Source: an uncultured Mobiluncus sp.
GTDB lineage: Bacteria > Actinomycetota > Actinomycetes > Actinomycetales > Actinomycetaceae
Direction of reading: 5' to 3'
Length of the DNA stretch: 53,513 bases
Assembly (NCBI RefSeq): GCF_902488535.1
Contig: NZ_CABTWO010000016.1
Span: 1-53,513 of the forward strand
Both the position numbers and the translations under genes were made by a program. The stretch's first letter is position 1. Every line of letters starts with the position of its first letter. Shown here piece by piece: positions 17,102 through 25,885 of the stretch. The notes below the pieces were generated by a model. That model was given only the letters and a program-made list of their open reading frames with translations. It was not told the origin of the DNA and made no database searches.

Positions 17102-19789
17102 TTACTTCGCGAGTACTGACTGCAAGGCGGCCACCACGGCGTTCAAACCGGTTTCGGGTTTCCCCGCGGGAGCTCCGCCGCCTTGCGCCAAGTCGTCCTT
17201 GCCGCCCCCGCCGCCTCCCATGGCTGCGGCACCGGCCTTCACCAATGCCCCGGCTTTCACACCCTTGTCACGAGCAGCTTCGTTGCTGGCCACAACCAGC
17301 ATCGGTTTTTCACCGATAACGGCCGCTAGAGCGACCACCACCGGATCTGCGTTAGAGAACCGCCCGCACAAAGTGGTAGCCGCCTGACGCAAATCGTCCA
17401 CAGAACCCGCCTGGACGACCTGGTGAATGACCTGCACACCGCCCAGCGTTTCGGCGGATCTAACGTAGTCGTCCAGATTGGACAACAATGCGGCCAAGCG
17501 GGTCTTTTCGAGTTCTTTTTCCGCGGTCTTGAGCCGCTCCATCAGGGACGTAATGCGTTCCACCAAGGTTTCCGGCTTGGCTCCGACCAGCTGGGTGACC
17601 TGAGACACCAACGCGTGTTCTTTGGCTTGGAATCCCGAAGCGCCATTTCCCACCAGGGCTTCGATACGGCGCACGCCGGAACCAATCGAGGATTCTCCCA
17701 GCACCGCAATAGAGCCGATATGCCCGGTCAGCGGTACGTGGGTGCCGCCGCAAAACTCCCGAGACCAGCCGTCGCCAATATCAACGATGCGCACAATCTT
17801 GCCGTACTTTTCCCCGAAAATGGCCTGGGCGCCGGTCTTTCGCGCCTCCTCAATGGGCATCTGGTAATCAGAAACGGTCATATTGGTCTGGACCCGTTCG
17901 TTAGCTTCCGCCTCGATGTCCGCCACCAAAGAATCCGGCAAAGCGCTCGCGTTGCGGAAATCAAAACGAACGTGCCACGGAGCATTTTCCGACCCGGCTT
18001 GGGTCGCCCCCTGCCCCAAGGAATCCAACAGAATCTGGTGAATGACGTGGGTTGACGTGTGAGCTCGGGCAATCGCACCGCGGCGCTCCACATCAATCGT
18101 AGCTTGGGCGTCCTCACCGAGGGCGACCTGGCCTTCCGTCAAAGTCCCCCGATGCATGGGCAGTCCCTTCACTGGAGCCTGCACATCAGCCACATCTAGC
18201 ACTCCGCCTCCCGCGAAAGTCACCTGTCCTTGGTCAGCCAGCTGCCCGCCGGCTTCTGCATAGAACGGGGTTCGGTCCAGCAGGACCTCAACGGTAGCCG
18301 GAGCCGTCGCGACCGGTACCGGTTTGCCGTCCTGCAAAATACCGACCACCCGCGCCGGAGCGCTGGTTTCGGTGTATCCCAGGAACTCTACCGTATTGCT
18401 CTCACCAAGTTTTGCCGCCAGTTCATGGTAGACGTGAGCGTCGACGTGTCCGGTTTTCTTGGCCACCGCGTCCGCCCGGGCGCGCTGCTTTTGTTCGTTC
18501 ATCAACTCGGTGAAACGTTTTTCGTCCACCTTCACCCCGGCCTCCGCCGCGATTTCCAGCGTCAGGGAAAGGGGGAAACCGTAGGTGTCGTGCAGTTGGA
18601 AGGCGTCGTCGCCGCTCAGAGCCGCGCCGGACTGTTTCGCTTTCGTCACCGCGGTATCCAAGATGACGGTTCCGGTGTCGAGGGTGCGGCGGAAAGCATC
18701 CTCTTCAGCGTAAGCGACGTCGGAAATGGTGTCCCAGTCCTTTTCCAGCTCGGGATAGGAGGCTTTCATTACGTTCATCGAGGCCGGCAGCAACTGCGGC
18801 ATGACCGCCTCTGACACACCCAACAGCCGCATAGAACGCACCGCGCGGCGCATGAGGCGGCGCAACACATAGCCCCGTCCCTCATTGCTGGGACGAACTC
18901 CATCGCCAATCAGCATCAGGCTGGAACGCACGTGGTCAGCCACGATACGGAAATGCACATCCATCGGATCGGGGCCGGAAGTGTAGCGGCGCCCGGACAT
19001 TTCCTGAGCGACTTCGATGACGGGGAACACCTCGTCAATTTCGTACATATTGTCTTTGCCCTGGAGGACAAAGGCCAGACGTTCCAGTCCCAAGCCCGTA
19101 TCGATAGCGGTCTGGTCGAGCTTGCCCAACAGCGGGTAGTCTTTGCCGGAGCCTTCGCCGCGCAGGAATTCATCAAAAACCAGGTTCCACAGTTCCAGGT
19201 AGCGGTCGCCTTGCGTGTCAACTTCCGGACCGCCCTCGGGGCCGTATTGCGGACCGCGGTCCAGGTGAATTTCCGCACAAGGGCCGGCCGGGCCGGGTTG
19301 GCCGGTATCCCAAAAGATTTCTTCGCGCGGAAGTTTCTGGACGTGGGCGGGATCCAGACCGATTTGCTGGGTCCAGATGTCCCAAGCGGCTTCGTCTTGC
19401 TCCCAAATCGTGACCCAGAGCTTGTCACCGTCCAGGCCGTAGCCACCGTCCTTCTGACTGCCGGTCAGCAGGTCCCAAGCATAATGAGACGCGCCTTCCT
19501 TAAAGTAGTCGCCGAAGGAAAAGTTCCCGCACATCTGAAAGAAAGTACCGTGACGAGTGGTTTTCCCGACCTCGTCAATGTCGTTGGTGCGGATACACTT
19601 TTGCACCGAGGTGGCTCGCGGCCACGGCGCCGGCTCGGTTCCTACGATGTAGGGAATGAACGGAACCATGCCCGCAATGGTGAACAAAATCGAGGGGTCG
19701 GGCGAAATGAGCGGTACCGAGGGGCGAACCTCATGACCGTTCTTTGCAAAAAAATCCAGCCAACGCTGACGAACTTCCGCAGTACGCAT
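17102..19789 (-). CDS. alaS: alanyl-tRNA synthetase
   Basis: Charges tRNA-Ala and edits Ser/Gly. The 895-residue protein has the class II core (FFQMCGNFSFGDYF, GLGLERLAFVLQG), the editing domain zinc motif HTSTH with CGGTH about 110 residues later, and a C-terminal DHHA1 domain ending in a Gly-rich MGGGGGGKDDLAQGGG stretch. The start ATG at 19789 has GAAGGAAAG somewhat far upstream. A small hairpin (CCGGG/CCCGG, 19813-19827) lies just before it. Confidence 0.97.
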   Translation of the reverse strand: MRTAEVRQRWLDFFAKNGHEVRPSVPLISPDPSILFTIAGMVPFIPYIVGTEPAPWPRATSVQKCIRTNDIDEVGKTTRHGTFFQMCGNFSFGDYFKEGASHYAWDLLTGSQKDGGYGLDGDKLWVTIWEQDEAAWDIWTQQIGLDPAHVQKLPREEIFWDTGQPGPAGPCAEIHLDRGPQYGPEGGPEVDTQGDRYLELWNLVFDEFLRGEGSGKDYPLLGKLDQTAIDTGLGLERLAFVLQGKDNMYEIDEVFPVIEVAQEMSGRRYTSGPDPMDVHFRIVADHVRSSLMLIGDGVRPSNEGRGYVLRRLMRRAVRSMRLLGVSEAVMPQLLPASMNVMKASYPELEKDWDTISDVAYAEEDAFRRTLDTGTVILDTAVTKAKQSGAALSGDDAFQLHDTYGFPLSLTLEIAAEAGVKVDEKRFTELMNEQKQRARADAVAKKTGHVDAHVYHELAAKLGESNTVEFLGYTETSAPARVVGILQDGKPVPVATAPATVEVLLDRTPFYAEAGGQLADQGQVTFAGGGVLDVADVQAPVKGLPMHRGTLTEGQVALGEDAQATIDVERRGAIARAHTSTHVIHQILLDSLGQGATQAGSENAPWHVRFDFRNASALPDSLVADIEAEANERVQTNMTVSDYQMPIEEARKTGAQAIFGEKYGKIVRIVDIGDGWSREFCGGTHVPLTGHIGSIAVLGESSIGSGVRRIEALVGNGASGFQAKEHALVSQVTQLVGAKPETLVERITSLMERLKTAEKELEKTRLAALLSNLDDYVRSAETLGGVQVIHQVVQAGSVDDLRQAATTLCGRFSNADPVVVALAAVIGEKPMLVVASNEAARDKGVKAGALVKAGAAAMGGGGGGKDDLAQGGGAPAGKPETGLNAVVAALQSVLAK

Positions 19790-19893
19790 CTATATGTATC
19801 TTTCCTTCGTATCCGGGCTGCTCCCGGTTTATCTGTCCTGGTCCCCCGGTCAGTTTGTTCCGGGCGGTTTTCGCTGATTATCGGTGAACTTCG

Positions 19894-20187
19894 CTAAAAT
19901 TCCAGGTCGTCTTCCACAACGGAATCACGGTGACGTCCGCGTCCGACTCTGAACCCCGCACCATCGTCCTTCCGAGCGTTCCAAGTGTCGCGGGCCTGCT
20001 CGATTTCTGAATCACTGGAGCTCAGAGCCTCGATAAGTTCCCCCTCGCGCTGTGACATATCCGCACGGAACCGCTGGGTCATCTGATCGACAGTCTGACG
20101 GAACGGGGTAACGGTAAAGTACGCGGCCAAAGCCGCCCCCGCGGAAAGGAGCAGCGTCGTCCCGACCGCTTTCGCTGTATTCGACAT
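19894..20187 (-). CDS. small actinobacterial membrane-anchored protein
   Basis: A 97-residue protein with one N-terminal hydrophobic helix (TTLLLSAGAALAAYF, about residues 10-24), then a charged, probably helical tail ending in acidic residues. I cannot name a function. In other actinobacteria a small membrane protein occupies the same place between alaS and a DUF948 gene, which supports reality. The stop of the DUF948 gene lies eight bases upstream, so they are probably co-transcribed. Confidence 0.75.
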   Translation of the reverse strand: MSNTAKAVGTTLLLSAGAALAAYFTVTPFRQTVDQMTQRFRADMSQREGELIEALSSSDSEIEQARDTWNARKDDGAGFRVGRGRHRDSVVEDDLEF

Positions 20188-20195
20188 CTCTCCCC

Positions 20196-20552
20196 CTACT
20201 TTGCTTTCTTCCTGTCGATACCCATGGCTTTACGCACCGCGTAGTTAAAAGCCGCGACCTTAATGAGCGGCCGGCCCAGCGTCGCGGTAAACAAGGTCGT
20301 CAGCGCCGAGAGATCCTCGACGGAGCGATTCGCCGCCGAAGTCATGGAATCGACCCGTACCAACTGATTGTTGACCTGGTCCAAAGACGTCTGTCCCTGT
20401 TTGACCGCCACCACCGCTTCGTCGGTGACAGTTTTGATGGATTGCTCCAGTTGGGAAAACACCCCGCCCAGTTTCCATAGCGGCACAGCTAAAAATAGCA
20501 CCAATACCGCGAAAGCTACGGCGGCAATAATCCCGGCAATTTCACCAATCAT
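20196..20552 (-). CDS. DUF948 family membrane protein
   Basis: A 118-residue protein with an N-terminal membrane helix (GIIAAVAFAVLVLFLAVPLW) and a long amphipathic region (LEQSIKTVTDEAVVAVKQG and beyond) typical of DUF948, a family of unknown function found next to alaS and rpsD in actinobacteria. The ribosome-binding site is ACAGGAGAATGAC before ATG at 20552. A TAGAAT box at 20618-20623 could be its promoter, just past the rpsD terminator. Confidence 0.85.
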   Translation of the reverse strand: MIGEIAGIIAAVAFAVLVLFLAVPLWKLGGVFSQLEQSIKTVTDEAVVAVKQGQTSLDQVNNQLVRVDSMTSAANRSVEDLSALTTLFTATLGRPLIKVAAFNYAVRKAMGIDRKKAK

Positions 20553-20617
20553 GTCATTCTCCTGTCCCGGTGTAGTGACCCATTTTCCGAGCTGTTTGCA
20601 CGAAACACACCGTAGAT

Positions 20618-20623
20618 ATTCTA
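20618..20623 (-). promoter_or_regulatory. candidate -10 box for the DUF948-alaS run
   Basis: TAGAAT on the minus strand, five of six matches to TATAAT, lies after the rpsD terminator and about 65 bases before the DUF948 start. No recognisable -35 is present. A new promoter is expected here because a terminator hairpin separates the genes from rpsD. Confidence 0.3.
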
Positions 20624-20638
20624 ACTTTAAACAATTGA

Positions 20639-20657
20639 CCCCGGGAAAATCCCGGGG
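20639..20657 (-). terminator. rpsD terminator
   Basis: CCCCGGGA (20639-20646) and TCCCGGGG (20650-20657) form a perfect 8-base-pair G/C-rich stem with a 3-base loop. It lies 12 bases after the rpsD stop. On the minus strand it is followed by TCAATTGTTT, a modest T-rich tract, so termination may be partial. Confidence 0.7.
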
Positions 20658-20669
20658 CCACTGAAAGTT

Positions 20670-21290
20670 TTAGCGGGAATAGTGCTCCACGACCAGTTGC
20701 ACCTCACACTGAATCGGGACTTCTTCACGCTTAGGCTTGCGATCCAAGGTAAAGCGCAGCTTTTCCAAATCGACCTTAATGTAGTCAGGAACGGGAGGCA
20801 GCACATCGCGGTGAGAACCGCGGGCAGCCACCACGAAGGGGTCCTTTACCTGAGAGGACGGCTTGACCTGGACGGTTTGACCGGGACGCACCTTGTAAGA
20901 GGGACGGTCCACAATCTTGCCGTCAACCAAGATGTGACGGTGAGTTACCGCCTGACGAGCCTGGAACATGGTGCGGCCAAAACCGGCCCGCAACACCAGA
21001 GCATCAAGCCGGGTCTCCAGCAATTCCACCAGGTTGTCACCAGTCTGGCCTTCCATGCGGCGTGCCTCCTGGAAGGTTTTGACTAGCTGAGCCTCGCGGA
21101 TTGCGTACTGGGCACGCAAACGCTGCTTTTCTTTCAAACGCACCGCGTAGTCAGATTCGCTGCGGCGACGGGCGCGGCCGTGTTCACCAGGTCCGTAGGG
21201 ACGACGTTCAAAGTACCGCTTAGCTTTCGGGGTCAGCGGCATCCCCAAGGCGCGCGACAAACGCACCATTTTCCGAGAACGGTTTGCCAT
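20670..21290 (-). CDS. rpsD: 30S ribosomal protein S4
   Basis: Primary 16S rRNA-binding protein that nucleates 30S assembly. The 206-residue protein begins MANRSRKMVRLSRALG and contains the S4 RNA-binding domain LDALVLRAGFGRTMFQARQ, then VTHRHILVDGKIVD. The N-terminal zinc Cys cluster is absent (C-minus form). It stands alone rather than in the alpha operon, the arrangement seen in several actinobacteria. A stable hairpin sits in its leader at 21321-21344. Confidence 0.97.
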   Translation of the reverse strand: MANRSRKMVRLSRALGMPLTPKAKRYFERRPYGPGEHGRARRRSESDYAVRLKEKQRLRAQYAIREAQLVKTFQEARRMEGQTGDNLVELLETRLDALVLRAGFGRTMFQARQAVTHRHILVDGKIVDRPSYKVRPGQTVQVKPSSQVKDPFVVAARGSHRDVLPPVPDYIKVDLEKLRFTLDRKPKREEVPIQCEVQLVVEHYSR

Positions 21291-21320
21291 TTATATTCTT
21301 CCTGTCTTATTTCAAAGTCA

Positions 21321-21344
21321 CCCCGCGAGGGCATCTCGGCGGGG
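21321..21344 (-). promoter_or_regulatory. hairpin in the rpsD leader
   Basis: CCCCG (21321-21325) plus CGAG (21326-21329) pairs with CTCG (21335-21338) plus CGGGG (21340-21344), nine base pairs with a single bulged base and a 5-base loop. It ends about 30 bases before the rpsD start and has no T-run. S4 is autoregulatory in several bacteria, so a feedback site is conceivable, but the link is inferred. Confidence 0.4.
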
Positions 21345-21382
21345 AGGGGTCACCTTATTGGCTAAGACCCCAGGTGTCCGGG

Positions 21383-21408
21383 CATGAGCCAACCGAGGGT
21401 TGGTCATG
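21383..21408 (-). promoter_or_regulatory. inverted repeat after rarA
   Basis: CATGA-CCAACC (21383-21394, one bulged G) pairs with GGTTGG-TCATG (21398-21408) around a 3-base loop, 11 base pairs. It lies about 20 bases after the rarA stop, flanked by direct copies of TGCCCGGA on the minus strand. It has no T-run. It may mark the 3' end of the rarA mRNA. Confidence 0.4.
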
Positions 21409-21429
21409 ATTCCGGGCAACTTGGCTATC

Positions 21430-22767
21430 TTACCGCATTTTTTGAATCTTGCGTATTTTTGCCAGCCTCTCACCCAGCGTTACTTCCCACCCGTGGGCGG
21501 AGGGCTCGTAATAAATCTTGTCCTTCAGCGGGTCAGGCAGGTATTGTTGCGCGACTATGCCGCGGGTGTCGTCGTGGGGATATTGATAGGTGCCCAGAGC
21601 TTTCCTATCGGCACTGGCCCCGGGATAATGCTGGTCGCGCAGATAGGTCGGCACTGTGCCGATATTGCCGGCCTCCACGTCAGCCAACGCGGTATTGATA
21701 CCGACATACGCCCGATTCGACTTCGGTGCCGTCGCCACTGCGACCACCGCCTCAGCCAGCGGAATCCGTCCTTCCGGCATCCCAATCAACTGCACCGCTT
21801 GTGCGGCCGCAACCGCGAGGGGCAGCACGCTGGGGTCAGCCAACCCGACATCTTCCGCCGCCGCAATCACGACTCGGCGGGCAATGAACCGCGGATCTTC
21901 CCCGGCTTTAATCATCCGCGCCAAATAATGCAGGGCGGCATCGGGATCAGAGCCGCGCATCGACTTGATAAATGCCGAAGCCACATCATAATGCTCGTCA
22001 ATGCCATAACGCACCACGGCCGTGTCTGCCGCCGCCGCAACATCGTCTTCGGTAATCTCGCTGGCCTCGCGGGAATCGGCTCCCCCGGCCGCCGCCTCCA
22101 ACAGGGTCAGGACTTTGCGCCCGTCCGCTCCGGCTAATCTGATGAGGCTGTCCCTAGCGTCCGGGGTCAGGGTGTATTTTCCGTCCAGTCCGCGCTCGTC
22201 CGCCAAAGCCCGGTCCGTGATGGTTTCGATGTCCTGGTTCGTGAGAGGTTTCAGCGTCAGCAGCAGGGACCGAGACAACAGCGGAGAAATGACGGAAAAA
22301 GCTGGATTTTCCGTGGTGGCGGCCACCAGGATAACCCACCGGTTTTCGACTGCCGGCAGTAGCGAGTCCTGCTGCGATTTAGAAAACCGATGGACTTCGT
22401 CTAAAAACAAAATGGTTTCTTGACCGCTCAGGCTCAGTCGTCGTTTCGCCGCGTTAATGACCTCTCGGACTTCTTTCACTCCCGCATTGATGGCGGAAAG
22501 CTGGGCATATTCTCTGCCGCCTGCCTGCGCCACCAGATATGCCAAGGTCGTTTTGCCGGTTCCGGGCGGACCGTAGAGAATCACAGACGAAGTCATCTCG
22601 GTGTCTGCCCGCAGCAGCCGCTGTAACGGCGAATTGGGTGCCAACAGGTGTGACTGCCCCACCAGTTCTTCTACGCTGCGCGGACGCATCCGTACCGCCA
22701 AAGGGGCGTCCGGGCGAAACTCCGGACCCCCCCTGCCGGTGTCACTCAAGGAATCAAACAAGTCCAT
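21430..22767 (-). CDS. rarA: replication-associated recombination protein RarA (MgsA, AAA+ ATPase)
   Basis: Clamp-loader-like AAA+ ATPase acting at stalled replication forks. The 445-residue protein has Walker A GPPGTGKT at 66-73, Walker B FLDEVHRF with DEVH at 121-124, sensor-1 VAATTENPAF, and the C-terminal tetramerisation region (GMPEGRIPLAEAVVAVATAP). The start ATG at 22767 has AGGGTGGT upstream. It is divergent from the MMPL gene with about 40 bases between starts. Confidence 0.95.
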   Translation of the reverse strand: MDLFDSLSDTGRGGPEFRPDAPLAVRMRPRSVEELVGQSHLLAPNSPLQRLLRADTEMTSSVILYGPPGTGKTTLAYLVAQAGGREYAQLSAINAGVKEVREVINAAKRRLSLSGQETILFLDEVHRFSKSQQDSLLPAVENRWVILVAATTENPAFSVISPLLSRSLLLTLKPLTNQDIETITDRALADERGLDGKYTLTPDARDSLIRLAGADGRKVLTLLEAAAGGADSREASEITEDDVAAAADTAVVRYGIDEHYDVASAFIKSMRGSDPDAALHYLARMIKAGEDPRFIARRVVIAAAEDVGLADPSVLPLAVAAAQAVQLIGMPEGRIPLAEAVVAVATAPKSNRAYVGINTALADVEAGNIGTVPTYLRDQHYPGASADRKALGTYQYPHDDTRGIVAQQYLPDPLKDKIYYEPSAHGWEVTLGERLAKIRKIQKMR

Positions 22768-22808
22768 GAGACCACCCTAGTGAAAAATGCCCTAAGGTGT
22801 ATGAGACA

Positions 22809-25160
22809 ATGCATAACATGTTCCTGAAACTATATCGCCGTCTGAATCGACGCCCGCTGCCCACGGTGCTGATTTGGGCTTTGGTGATAGTCATCTGTGC
22901 AGCCTTTGCTTTGACCGGCTTTGGTTTTGGAAGTATGTGGAACCGTGTGGAAAACCGTCTGGTCTCTATCCCCGGTTCGGAATCCTACGTCGCGTCACAA
23001 ATCTTGAATGACAGCCGCAGTTCCAACTATCAGGCTTACCTCATCGTCACCGGGGTGGACATGGATAAACAGCGCAAGGAAGTTAAGAACGTGCTGGACT
23101 CAGCGGCGGCGAGTTTCAGCGAGGTTCCCGGCGTTATTCCGGCAGGGGTGCTGTATCCGTTCGCGAAAGGCGATGATGTTAATAACCCCGATGCGAAAAC
23201 TTTGATGGACCAGTTTATCGCCACGGATAAACACGGTTTCATGATGGTGGTGCTGCTGGACCTGACCCAGTTCCCCCAGCGCGCCGACGATATTCGCGCC
23301 ATGACCGAGGATGCCTTGAGTGAAATTGCCGGCGATATGCGCTCTTTTGCGCCTCACGCCACAGGCATCGTCACAGATGAGGATCTGAATAACCAAGAAG
23401 TTGCCGCGAGCGCTCGTCAAGATTCTCTCAAAGCGAATCTCATTGCTTTGCTGGTGGTTTTCGCAGTGCTGTTCGGGGCGACGGGACGCCTACGCCTGGC
23501 TTTGCTCGCTTTCATCCCAAGCTTTTGCGGATGGATCGTGACGCGGACTATCGCCACTCTGGCTTCCCTCATCGTCAAGCCCGCTCCCGGCGACTCTGCC
23601 CTGGTCACCATGCTTTCACTAGGGGTGGTGACGGGTTACGCGGTGTTCCTCATCAGTCGCAGCCGCTCCCGTTTAGCAGTGGTGAAATACACCACCGAGA
23701 TTCCACGTGTTTCCAAGCCTCGCGAACGCCGATTGCGCAAGCGCCGCGACTCTCTCACGCCTCTAGACGAAGTTTTTACCCATTCGGCTCCGGCCATGCT
23801 CATTTCCACGGCACTAATTGTGCTGGGTCTGATTATGGTAGCCATATTCCCGGCCAGTAGCCTGCGCTGGGTGGCTTTAGTCAGCATGTTCTCCATTCTG
23901 GGATGCTTCGCTATCGGGACTACGATGATTCCCCCGTTGCTGTACCTCGGTATCAGATGGCTGGAATACCCCCGTCCAGAATGGCATCGGCAGGCTTTCG
24001 CCGTGATTTCCTCCCGGCTGCATTCTCTAGGCGCCCGCCTGCAGACACCTTTTGCCTCACGGAAACGTGCCAAACCGATTTTGACCGGAGTCCTGGTGGT
24101 CGTTCTGGTGGTGCTGGCCATTCCTACCTTCGGAATTACCTGGCACACCTCGGGACAAACGACTTTTCCTCCGGGTACGAATGCGGCGAAATTTGAAGCC
24201 CTGCGCGCCGCCCACTACGGCACCACCGCGGCCACCCCGGATATCCGGGTTTTAGGGAAAACTACCGCCGCGAATATGCAAAGCTGGTCGGTGGCGGTGG
24301 GTAAAATCCCCGGTGTGGCAGCTATGACTGCTGGAAACACCGAAATCGCCGGGGACTATAGCGTTTTGGACGTGGATTTGAAACCTGGCGTTACCAACCG
24401 TCAAGCCGGCGGAATCGTGAAAACTATCCGCGAGCTGTCTTCGGATTTTCCGAAATGGATTACTGGCCAGGCCGCCAACCAAGTTGACTTTGCCGCCCAG
24501 CTAATCAGGTTCGTACCCCTGCTGGCTGGAGTTATGGTGTTGGCGACTTTCCTGGTCATTTTGCGAGCCACCAGGCGTGCCTGGGCAGCGCTGTGGGCGA
24601 CTTTGCTGAACTCCTTGAACCTGCTGGTAGCTTTGGGACTGACGGCTTTAGTGTTCCAAGACGGTTGGGGCGCTTTCCTGCCCAAACTGGCGCGTTCCGG
24701 AGGGGTCGACCCTAACGTGGCAGTTCTGCTGGCAGGCTTCGGTTTCGCCCTATCCCTGGATTACCAGTTCTATGCCATGAACAAATCGAAACACCATCTG
24801 CCGGAGGAACTCGCGAACCTGGACGACGACCCACTGCTGAACGAGTTGACGCAAACCCGCGGTGCGCTATGGACCCGCTCTGTGGTCTACCTGGCGATTT
24901 TCCTGGCTTTCCTGCCGATGAACGCTATGCCCGTGAAACAGTCGGCTTTTGCTCTGGTTATTGTGGTGCTGCTCAACGTGCTGTTCAGCCGGCTGTTCCT
25001 CTCTCCCCTGCTGGAGCCTTACCCGGACCAAAAATCGCAAGACCCTGATTTGGTGTGGACCGACGATATTCCAAACCCGACCAATCCCAGCGCAACAGAC
25101 GGCTCACCCGCGCTTGCGCAACCTCAGCACAGTGAAACCGCCGGGAACGCTAGCGAATAA
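22809..25160 (+). CDS. MMPL/RND-family transporter with asymmetric proton-relay motif
   Basis: A 783-residue membrane protein with the two-fold layout of MMPL exporters: membrane helix, extracellular domain (about 50-205), a helix block (about 208-380), helix at about 425-445, a second extracellular domain, and a final helix block (about 565-730). The second-half relay pair is intact, Asp-Tyr in SLDYQFYAM (Asp651). In the first half the equivalent is VVTGYAVFLISR, with Gly276 in place of Asp. I chose ATG at 22809 because AAGG lies 11 bases upstream; GTG at 22797 and ATG at 22818 are alternatives. Substrate unknown; lipid or hydrophobic export is a family-level guess. It is one of only three plus-strand genes. 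Confidence 0.85.
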   Translation: MHNMFLKLYRRLNRRPLPTVLIWALVIVICAAFALTGFGFGSMWNRVENRLVSIPGSESYVASQILNDSRSSNYQAYLIVTGVDMDKQRKEVKNVLDSAAASFSEVPGVIPAGVLYPFAKGDDVNNPDAKTLMDQFIATDKHGFMMVVLLDLTQFPQRADDIRAMTEDALSEIAGDMRSFAPHATGIVTDEDLNNQEVAASARQDSLKANLIALLVVFAVLFGATGRLRLALLAFIPSFCGWIVTRTIATLASLIVKPAPGDSALVTMLSLGVVTGYAVFLISRSRSRLAVVKYTTEIPRVSKPRERRLRKRRDSLTPLDEVFTHSAPAMLISTALIVLGLIMVAIFPASSLRWVALVSMFSILGCFAIGTTMIPPLLYLGIRWLEYPRPEWHRQAFAVISSRLHSLGARLQTPFASRKRAKPILTGVLVVVLVVLAIPTFGITWHTSGQTTFPPGTNAAKFEALRAAHYGTTAATPDIRVLGKTTAANMQSWSVAVGKIPGVAAMTAGNTEIAGDYSVLDVDLKPGVTNRQAGGIVKTIRELSSDFPKWITGQAANQVDFAAQLIRFVPLLAGVMVLATFLVILRATRRAWAALWATLLNSLNLLVALGLTALVFQDGWGAFLPKLARSGGVDPNVAVLLAGFGFALSLDYQFYAMNKSKHHLPEELANLDDDPLLNELTQTRGALWTRSVVYLAIFLAFLPMNAMPVKQSAFALVIVVLLNVLFSRLFLSPLLEPYPDQKSQDPDLVWTDDIPNPTNPSATDGSPALAQPQHSETAGNASE

Positions 25161-25161
25161 C

Positions 25162-25785
25162 CTACTGCAAGAAATCAACCGGACCGGCGCCCTCCCGGGT
25201 CACCACCGGAACATCGTCCTCCATGTTGATGACAGTAGTCGCCTGGTCCGAGCCAATCGGGGCGTCGACGATAACATCCAACAGGTGCCCCAGCTTGGCG
25301 ATAACCTCAACCGGATCACTCAGCGGTTCCGTCTCGCCGGGCAGCAGCAAGGTGCAGGACAAGATAGCCTCCCCCAGGGCTTCTACCAGCGATAACGCGA
25401 CCTTGTGCGCGGGAATCCGCACGCCTACGGTGTGCTTCTTTTTGTTCAGCGTGGCGCGCGGGACTTCCTTGGTGCCTTTCAAAATAAACGTGTACGGCCC
25501 CGGAGTCAGCGATTTAATCATCCGGTATTGAGAATTCGACACCATCACCAGCTGACCCAACTGGGCGAAATCGTGGCACACCAGGGTGAAATGGTGTTTA
25601 TCATCGAGCTGGCGGATTTTCCGGATACGTTCCAGACCAGCCCCGTTTGCCAACGCACAGCCCAGCGCATATCCCGAATCTGTGGGATACGCCATAATGC
25701 CACCGTCCTGGATAATCTCTACAATCTGGTTCAACGAACGAGCCTGTGGATTATCCGGGTGCAGTTCAAAAATTTTTGCGTTCAT
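25162..25785 (-). CDS. YciO/YrdC/Sua5-domain protein
   Basis: A single YrdC-like domain of 207 residues that binds nucleotide and double-stranded RNA; relatives TsaC/Sua5 make threonylcarbamoyl-AMP for tRNA t6A. The pattern IMAYPTDSGYALGC, IRKIRQLDDKHHFTLVCHD and TPGPYTFILKGTKEVP is closer to the YciO subgroup than to TsaC (KRP-type residues differ). It lacks the C-terminal Sua5 domain. The start ATG at 25785 has AAGGGGGAACT upstream. Stops of this gene and the MMPL gene are one base apart (convergent). Confidence 0.85.
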   Translation of the reverse strand: MNAKIFELHPDNPQARSLNQIVEIIQDGGIMAYPTDSGYALGCALANGAGLERIRKIRQLDDKHHFTLVCHDFAQLGQLVMVSNSQYRMIKSLTPGPYTFILKGTKEVPRATLNKKKHTVGVRIPAHKVALSLVEALGEAILSCTLLLPGETEPLSDPVEVIAKLGHLLDVIVDAPIGSDQATTVINMEDDVPVVTREGAGPVDFLQ

Positions 25786-25808
25786 AGTTCCCCCTTGGTG
25801 AAACGCTA

Positions 25809-25843
25809 CCGACTGTCCCATCTATTTTAGAGGGGACAGTCGG
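25809..25843 (-). promoter_or_regulatory. strong hairpin between aspS and the YciO gene
   Basis: CCGACTGTCCC (25809-25819) pairs perfectly with GGGACAGTCGG (25833-25843), and an inner TCTA/TAGA stem continues after one mismatch, leaving a 3-base loop: 15 base pairs in all. No T-run follows on either strand. It ends about 15 bases before the YciO ribosome-binding site. It may be an mRNA stabiliser, a processing site or an operator. Confidence 0.5.
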
Positions 25844-25885
25844 CTGTGTAGATAAAACTATCGGTAATTTTTCCTCAGAAGGGTT

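Noticed and set aside
19813..19827. Hairpin CCGGG/CCCGG before alaS as a terminator
   Set aside because: Only five base pairs and no T-run, and the flanking genes are probably co-transcribed.
18932..19897. Plus-strand open frame of 321 codons
   Set aside because: Antisense to the 5' part of alaS, which has clear motifs across this span.
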